Origin: Streptomyces niger
GTDB taxonomy: Bacteria > Actinomycetota > Actinomycetes > Streptomycetales > Streptomycetaceae
DNA length: 64,000 nt
Reading direction: 5' to 3'
Assembly (NCBI RefSeq): GCF_000718305.1
Contig: NZ_JOFQ01000019.1
Span: 1 to 64,000, forward strand
In this document: piece after piece, positions 59,658-64,000 of the stretch
Layout: the number at the start of each line of letters is the position of its first letter
Numbering within the stretch: the stretch's first letter is position 1
Notes under the pieces: model-generated
What the model was told of the DNA's origin: nothing
The model's database searches: none
The model's input: only the letters and a program-made list of their open reading frames with translations
Position numbers and translations under genes: made by a program

Positions 59658-60607
59658 CGACGGCAACGGCCATCACCGGTACCGGCCCGACCCCGGAGGG
59701 CGACGACTCTCCGTACGCGCTGTCCCACCTGGACGCGCTGGAGTCCGAGGCGGTGCACATCTTCCGCGAGGTGGCGGGCGAGTTCGAGCGGCCGGTGATC
59801 CTCTTCTCCGGTGGCAAGGACTCCATCGTCATGCTGCACCTGGCGCTGAAGGCGTTCGCGCCCGCGCCGGTGCCGTTCTCCCTGCTGCACGTGGACACCG
59901 GGCACAACTTTCCCGAGGTCCTGGAGTACCGGGACCGTACGGTCGAGAAGCACGGGCTGCGGCTGCATGTCGCGTCCGTACAGGACTACATCGACCGCGG
60001 CGTCCTCAAGGAGCGCCCGGACGGCACCCGTAACCCGCTGCAGACCGTGCCGCTGACCGAGGCCATCCAGCAGCACCGCTTCGACGCCGTGTTCGGCGGC
60101 GGGCGGCGCGACGAGGAGAAGGCCCGCGCCAAGGAGCGCGTCTTCTCGCTGCGGGACGAGTTCTCGCAGTGGGACCCGCGCCGCCAGCGCCCCGAGCTGT
60201 GGCAGCTCTACAACGGCCGGCACGCGCCCGGCGAGCACGTCCGCGTCTTCCCGCTGTCCAACTGGACCGAGCTGGACGTGTGGCAGTACATCGCCCGCGA
60301 GGGCATCGAGCTGCCCCAGATCTACTTCGCCCACAAGCGCCAGGTCTTCCGGCGCAGCGGCATGTGGCTGACGGCCGGCGAGTGGGGCGGCCCCAAGGAC
60401 GACGAGACCGTCGAGACCCGCCAGGTCCGCTACCGCACCGTCGGCGACATGTCCTGCACCGGCGCCGTCGACTCCGACGCGACGACGCTGGACGCGGTGA
60501 TCACCGAGATCGCCGCCTCCCGGCTCACCGAGCGGGGCGCGACCCGGGCCGACGACAAGATGTCCGAGGCCGCGATGGAAGACCGCAAGCGCGAGGGGTA
60601 CTTCTAA
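59654..60607 (+). CDS. cysD: Sulfate adenylyltransferase subunit 2
   Basis: A 317-residue PP-loop ATP pyrophosphatase-family protein. The PP motif is ILFSGGKDSIVMLHLALKAF, followed by LLHVDTGHNFPEVLEYRDRT and the conserved FGGGRRDEEKARAKERVFS. It forms APS from ATP and sulfate with the GTPase subunit CysN. The ATG overlaps the cysC stop (ATGA), and cysN starts two bases after its own stop. Length is typical. Confidence 0.96.
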   Translation: MTTATAITGTGPTPEGDDSPYALSHLDALESEAVHIFREVAGEFERPVILFSGGKDSIVMLHLALKAFAPAPVPFSLLHVDTGHNFPEVLEYRDRTVEKHGLRLHVASVQDYIDRGVLKERPDGTRNPLQTVPLTEAIQQHRFDAVFGGGRRDEEKARAKERVFSLRDEFSQWDPRRQRPELWQLYNGRHAPGEHVRVFPLSNWTELDVWQYIAREGIELPQIYFAHKRQVFRRSGMWLTAGEWGGPKDDETVETRQVRYRTVGDMSCTGAVDSDATTLDAVITEIAASRLTERGATRADDKMSEAAMEDRKREGYF

Positions 60608-60609
60608 CC

Positions 60610-61944
60610 ATGAGCACGATCACGAACGAGGTTCTCGCGGAGACCACCCTGCTGCGGTTCGCCACCGCCGGTTCCGTCGACGACGGCAAGTCCACCCTGG
60701 TCGGGCGGCTGCTGCACGACTCCAAGTCGGTCCTCACCGACCAGCTGGAGGCCGTCGAGCACGCCTCCCGCAACCGCGGCCAGGAGGCGCCCGACCTGGC
60801 GCTGCTCACCGACGGGCTGCGCGCCGAGCGCGAGCAGGGCATCACCATCGACGTCGCCTACCGCTACTTCGCCACGCCCCGGCGCCGGTTCATCCTGGCC
60901 GACACCCCGGGCCATGTGCAGTACACCCGCAACATGGTCACCGGTGCGTCCACCGCCGAGCTGACGGTGATCCTCGTCGACGCCCGCAACGGTGTCGTCG
61001 AGCAGACCCGCCGGCACGCCGCGATCGCCGCGCTGCTCCGCGTCCCGCACGTCGTCCTCGCGGTCAACAAGATGGACCTCGTCGGGTACGAGGAGTCCGT
61101 CTTCGCGAACATCGCCGAGGAGTTCACCTCGTACGCCGGTGAGCTGGGCGTCCCCGAGGTCACCGCGATCCCGATCTCCGCGCTCGCCGGTGACAACGTC
61201 GTGGATCCGTCCTCGAACATGGACTGGTACGGCGGCCCGACGGTGCTGGAGCACCTGGAGACCGTCGCGGTCAGCCACGACATGGCGCACTGCCACGCCC
61301 GGCTGCCCGTGCAGGTCGTCATCCGCCCGCAGACCCCCGAGCTCCCCGACTACCGCGGTTACGCGGGCCAGATCGCGGCCGGTACGTTCCGCATCGGCGA
61401 CGACGTCACCGTGCTGCCGTCCGGCAAGAAGTCGAAGATCAGCGGGATCGACCTGCTCGGCAAGCCGGTCGACGCCGCCTGGTCCCCGCAGTCGGTCACC
61501 CTCCAGCTGGCGGACGACATCGACATCTCACGCGGCGACCTGATCGTGCCGACCCCGGACGCGCCCGCGACCACGCAGGACATCGAGGCGACCGTCTGCC
61601 ACGTGGCCGACCACCCGCTCACCGTCGGCCACCGGGTCCTGCTCAAGCACGGCACCCGGACGGTCAAGGCGATCGTCAAGGACATCCCGTCCCGGCTGAC
61701 CCTCGACGACCTGTCGCTGCACCCGCACCCGGGTCAGCTGGTCGCCAACGACATCGGCCGGGTCAAGATCCGTACCGCCGAGCCGCTGCCGGTCGACTCC
61801 TACGCCGACTCGCGGCGTACCGGTTCGTTCATCCTGATCGACCCGAACGACGGCACCACGCTCACCGCCGGCATGGTCGGCGAGTCCTTCGCCGCGCCGG
61901 AGCCGGTGAAGACCGAGGCCGACGACGAGGGCTGGGACTTCTGA
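60610..61944 (+). CDS. cysN: Sulfate adenylyltransferase subunit 1 (GTPase)
   Basis: A 444-residue EF-Tu-like GTPase. G1 is AGSVDDGKSTLVGRLLHD, G2 lies in EREQGITIDVAYRYF, G3 is DTPGHVQYTRNM and G4 is AVNKMDLVGY; two beta-barrel domains follow. It drives APS synthesis by CysD. There is no fused CysC domain, in agreement with the separate cysC gene. ATG 60610 lies two bases after the cysD stop. A possible 33-codon ORF starts two bases after its own stop. Confidence 0.96.
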   Translation: MSTITNEVLAETTLLRFATAGSVDDGKSTLVGRLLHDSKSVLTDQLEAVEHASRNRGQEAPDLALLTDGLRAEREQGITIDVAYRYFATPRRRFILADTPGHVQYTRNMVTGASTAELTVILVDARNGVVEQTRRHAAIAALLRVPHVVLAVNKMDLVGYEESVFANIAEEFTSYAGELGVPEVTAIPISALAGDNVVDPSSNMDWYGGPTVLEHLETVAVSHDMAHCHARLPVQVVIRPQTPELPDYRGYAGQIAAGTFRIGDDVTVLPSGKKSKISGIDLLGKPVDAAWSPQSVTLQLADDIDISRGDLIVPTPDAPATTQDIEATVCHVADHPLTVGHRVLLKHGTRTVKAIVKDIPSRLTLDDLSLHPHPGQLVANDIGRVKIRTAEPLPVDSYADSRRTGSFILIDPNDGTTLTAGMVGESFAAPEPVKTEADDEGWDF

Positions 61945-61946
61945 CC

Positions 61947-62048
61947 ATGGCGGGCGAGGTGTTCTCGACCTTCGCGAAGGAGGGCGGCCGCGTCGGCAGC
62001 GGCGCCCTGGGAAGCGGTCAGGGCGGAGTCGGCCGATGTGTGCGCTGA
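61947..62048 (+). CDS. Possible small ORF after cysN (33 aa)
   Basis: ATG 61947, two bases after the cysN stop, opens a 33-codon frame with the product MAGEVFSTFAKEGGRVG then a Gly/Ser-rich end and CVR. The position would allow coupling like the other genes of the operon, but there is no ribosome site and I recognise no family. It may be a degenerate remnant or chance. The rest of the 212-bp gap before ssuA shows nothing assignable. Confidence 0.3.
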   Translation: MAGEVFSTFAKEGGRVGSGALGSGQGGVGRCVR

Positions 62049-62156
62049 CCCCGCTCCGCTCCCCCCTGCCCACCGGATCCTTCCGAAGATCACCCGACCG
62101 GGCGGGCGCCCCGTAAGAGGGCGTACCGCCCCGGCCCACCGAGAGGAAACCCTCCC

Positions 62157-63281
62157 GTGCTGCCTGCCGCTCGCCCCCGCTCCGCCGCTCGCCGCCTGAT
62201 GGCGGCGGCCGCCGCCGTCCCGCTGCTGGTCGGGGCGCTGGGGGCCTGCGGTTACGGGTCCAAGGCGCCGAAGAGCACCGCGCCGGTGGCGGCGAAGGGG
62301 CCGAAGACGGACGGGCTGGACTCGGTGAAGATCGGCTACTTCGGGAACGTCACGCACGCGACGCCCATGGTCGACCGGCAGAAGGGCTTCCTCCAGAAGG
62401 AGCTGGGCGGCACGCAGATCAAGCCGTACATCTTCAACGCCGGTCCCTCGGAGATCGAGGCGCTGAACACGAAGACGATCGACATCGGCTGGATCGGCCC
62501 GTCCCCGGCGATCAACGGTTACGTGCAGTCCCACGGCGACAACCTGAAGATCATCGGGGGCTCCGCCTCGGGCGGTGTCTCGCTCGTGGTGAACCCGAAG
62601 AAGATCAAGTCCCTCAAGGACCTCAAGGGCAAGCGGATCGCCTCGCCCCAGCTCGGCAACACCCAGGACGTGGCCCTCCTCAACTACCTGCGCGAGAAGG
62701 GCTACCAGGTCGATCCGGACACCGGGAAGGGCGAGGTCGGGGTCCTCCGGCAGGACAACAAGGAGATCCCCAACACCTTCCGGCAGGGCGGCGTCGACGG
62801 CGCGTGGGTGCCCGAGCCGACCGCGTCCAAGCTGGTCGCCGAGGGCGGCCGCACCCTGCTGGACGAGAAGCAGCTGTGGAAGGACGGGAAGTTCGTCATC
62901 ACGAACATCGTCGTCCGCAAGCAGTTCCTCAAGGAGCACCCCAAGGCCGTCGAGGCGGTGCTGCGCGGCTCGGTGAAGACCAACGACTGGATCAAGGGCC
63001 ACCCGTCCGAGGCGGCCCAGGCGGTCAACACCTCGCTCGCCGACCCCAAGGTTTCCGGCACCCGGCTCCCGGACCAGGTGCTCCACAACGCTTTCCGGAA
63101 CGTCCAGGTCACCGACGACCCCCTCGCCTCCACCCTCAAGGAAGAGGCACGGCACGCGGTCAAGGCCGGGCTGCTGAAGAAGCCCGACCTGCACGGCATC
63201 TACGACCTGCGACTCCTCAACAAGATCCTCAAGGCCGAGGGCAAGCCACCGGTCGACGCCGCCGGGCTCGGCGCACAGTAA
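62157..63281 (+). CDS. ssuA: Aliphatic sulfonate ABC transporter, substrate-binding lipoprotein
   Basis: A 374-residue exported protein with an Arg-rich signal peptide and lipobox LGAC (about 28-31), so it is anchored outside the membrane. The mature part matches SsuA/NrtA-type periplasmic-binding proteins: KIGYFGNVTHATPMVDRQKG, IDIGWIGPSPAINGYV and KRIASPQLGNTQDVALLNYL. It probably binds sulfonates or sulfate esters. Start GTG 62157 has GAGAGGAA 8 bases upstream. It lies downstream of the sulfate operon and upstream of ssuB, widening the sulfur sources of the cell. Confidence 0.9.
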   Translation: MLPAARPRSAARRLMAAAAAVPLLVGALGACGYGSKAPKSTAPVAAKGPKTDGLDSVKIGYFGNVTHATPMVDRQKGFLQKELGGTQIKPYIFNAGPSEIEALNTKTIDIGWIGPSPAINGYVQSHGDNLKIIGGSASGGVSLVVNPKKIKSLKDLKGKRIASPQLGNTQDVALLNYLREKGYQVDPDTGKGEVGVLRQDNKEIPNTFRQGGVDGAWVPEPTASKLVAEGGRTLLDEKQLWKDGKFVITNIVVRKQFLKEHPKAVEAVLRGSVKTNDWIKGHPSEAAQAVNTSLADPKVSGTRLPDQVLHNAFRNVQVTDDPLASTLKEEARHAVKAGLLKKPDLHGIYDLRLLNKILKAEGKPPVDAAGLGAQ

Positions 63282-63316
63282 CCGATCGATCCGTACGGTC
63301 CCAGGAGGTGACACCG

Positions 63317-64000
63317 ATGACGACCCCTACCCTCACCCAGCAGGCCGCCACGGCCGGCACGCAGGAGACGGCGGGCTACGCGGCGCGTATCGACCACGTC
63401 TCGAAGTCCTTCGGCCGCCCCGGCGCGCAGCACGTACTGGACGACATCACGGTCGATGTCGCGCCGGGCGAGTTCGTCTGCCTCCTGGGCGCGTCGGGCT
63501 GCGGCAAGTCCACGCTGCTCAACCTCGTGGCCGGGCTGGATGAGCCGACCACCGGGACCATCGACGTGCCCGGCAGCCGGCCGGCCCTGATGTTCCAGGA
63601 GCACGCGCTCTTCCCGTGGCTGACCGCCGGCAAGAACATCGAACTGGCCCTGAAGCTGCGCGGGATGCCGCGCGCCGAGCGCCGTCCCGAGGCCGAGCGG
63701 CTGCTGGAGCTGGTACGGCTCAAGGGCGCGTACGGCAAGCGGGTGCACGAGCTGTCCGGCGGCATGCGGCAGCGGGTCGCGATGGCCCGCGCGCTCGCCC
63801 AGGACAGCGGGCTGCTGCTGATGGACGAGCCGTTCGCCGCGCTGGACGCCATCACCCGCGACGTGCTGCACGACGAGCTGACCCGCATCTGGGGGGAGAC
63901 CAACCTCTCGGTCCTCTTCGTCACGCACAACGTCCGCGAGGCCGTGCGGCTCGCGGAGCGCGTCGTGCTGCTGTCCTCCCGGCCCGGGCGCATCGCCCGG
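63317..64000 (+). CDS. ssuB: Aliphatic sulfonate ABC transporter, ATPase (partial)
   Basis: The first 228 residues of an ABC ATPase; the gene runs off the window. Walker A is LLGASGCGKSTLLNL, the Q-loop LMFQEHALFPWLTAG, the signature LSGGMRQRVAMARAL and Walker B LLLMDEPFAALD, then the switch His in FVTHNV. The FPWLTAGKNIELAL segment is typical of SsuB/TauB-type importers. ATG 63317 has AGGAGGTGA upstream and follows ssuA by 35 bases, so they form one operon that probably continues with a permease gene. Confidence 0.92.
   Translation, partial: MTTPTLTQQAATAGTQETAGYAARIDHVSKSFGRPGAQHVLDDITVDVAPGEFVCLLGASGCGKSTLLNLVAGLDEPTTGTIDVPGSRPALMFQEHALFPWLTAGKNIELALKLRGMPRAERRPEAERLLELVRLKGAYGKRVHELSGGMRQRVAMARALAQDSGLLLMDEPFAALDAITRDVLHDELTRIWGETNLSVLFVTHNVREAVRLAERVVLLSSRPGRIAR

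Noticed and set aside
1..64000. Insertion sequences, prophage or integrative element boundaries
   Set aside because: No transposase, integrase, tRNA-associated direct repeat or terminal inverted repeat pair was seen; the deletions show no mobile element at their joins.

Overview
The window is very GC-rich and densely coding, with frequent GTG and some TTG starts, strong GGAGG-type ribosome sites and many 4-bp ATGA/GTGA gene overlaps. Its gene families (PucR, XdhC, DUF2637, PAS-GAF-SpoIIE phosphatase, IdeR/DmdR-type iron box, Cys-ending leader peptide before the sulfur operon) point to a Streptomyces or a close relative. No tRNA, rRNA, CRISPR array or transposase was seen.

Layout. 1-890: end of a glyoxylate-salvage operon (glxR tail and a glyoxylate carboligase cut down to its first domain), closed by an intrinsic terminator. 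940-3656: catalase with a palindrome-rich promoter, then a zinc-ribbon protein with an Mrr-like nuclease fold lacking its lysine. 3640-11043: a six-gene, fully overlapping operon for 4-hydroxyproline catabolism and an upstream XRE-cupin regulator; both promoters carry GTTCG-N6-CGAAC. 11163-16752: SDR oxidoreductase, MmcQ/YjbR protein, two coupled acyl-CoA synthetases and a divergent GAF-LuxR regulator. 16870-18726: PAS-GAF-PP2C phosphatase and a 51-aa protein. 18834-24197: a purine catabolism locus (xdhC, NCS2 permease, pucR) whose xanthine dehydrogenase genes survive only as a deletion scar. 24272-30549: SseB/DUF1266 protein, a helical-repeat protein, GntR regulator, iron-box-controlled FhuF-like reductase, DUF2637 membrane protein and an ATPase gene cut off at a G/C homopolymer tract. 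30898-37685: poxB, a degenerate PP2C protein, ogt and Ada-AlkA, and rsgA with an unusual leader.

37887-46152 is the most unusual block. A 1948-residue protein joins TIR, a degenerate metallophosphoesterase fold, a NACHT ATPase, pentapeptide repeats and about 15 WD40 blades. It is followed, by overlaps or a 1-nt gap, by a two-helix membrane protein, a cupin-like protein and an inositol-monophosphatase-family protein. This looks like an undescribed NLR-type immune or signalling operon.

46151-55490 holds two transporters, small regulators, a BrkB-family membrane protein, an AcoR-like regulator and an in-frame chimera of luciferase-like monooxygenase and cytochrome P450. 56202-64000 is a complete assimilatory sulfate reduction operon (leader peptide, sirA, zinc-ribbon protein, cysH, cysC, cysD, cysN) followed by ssuA and the start of ssuB.

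A recurring theme is decay by clean deletion: gcl, the xdh genes, the monooxygenase-P450 chimera and the truncated ATPase are all relics, while several associated genes (xdhC, pucR, the permease) stay intact.
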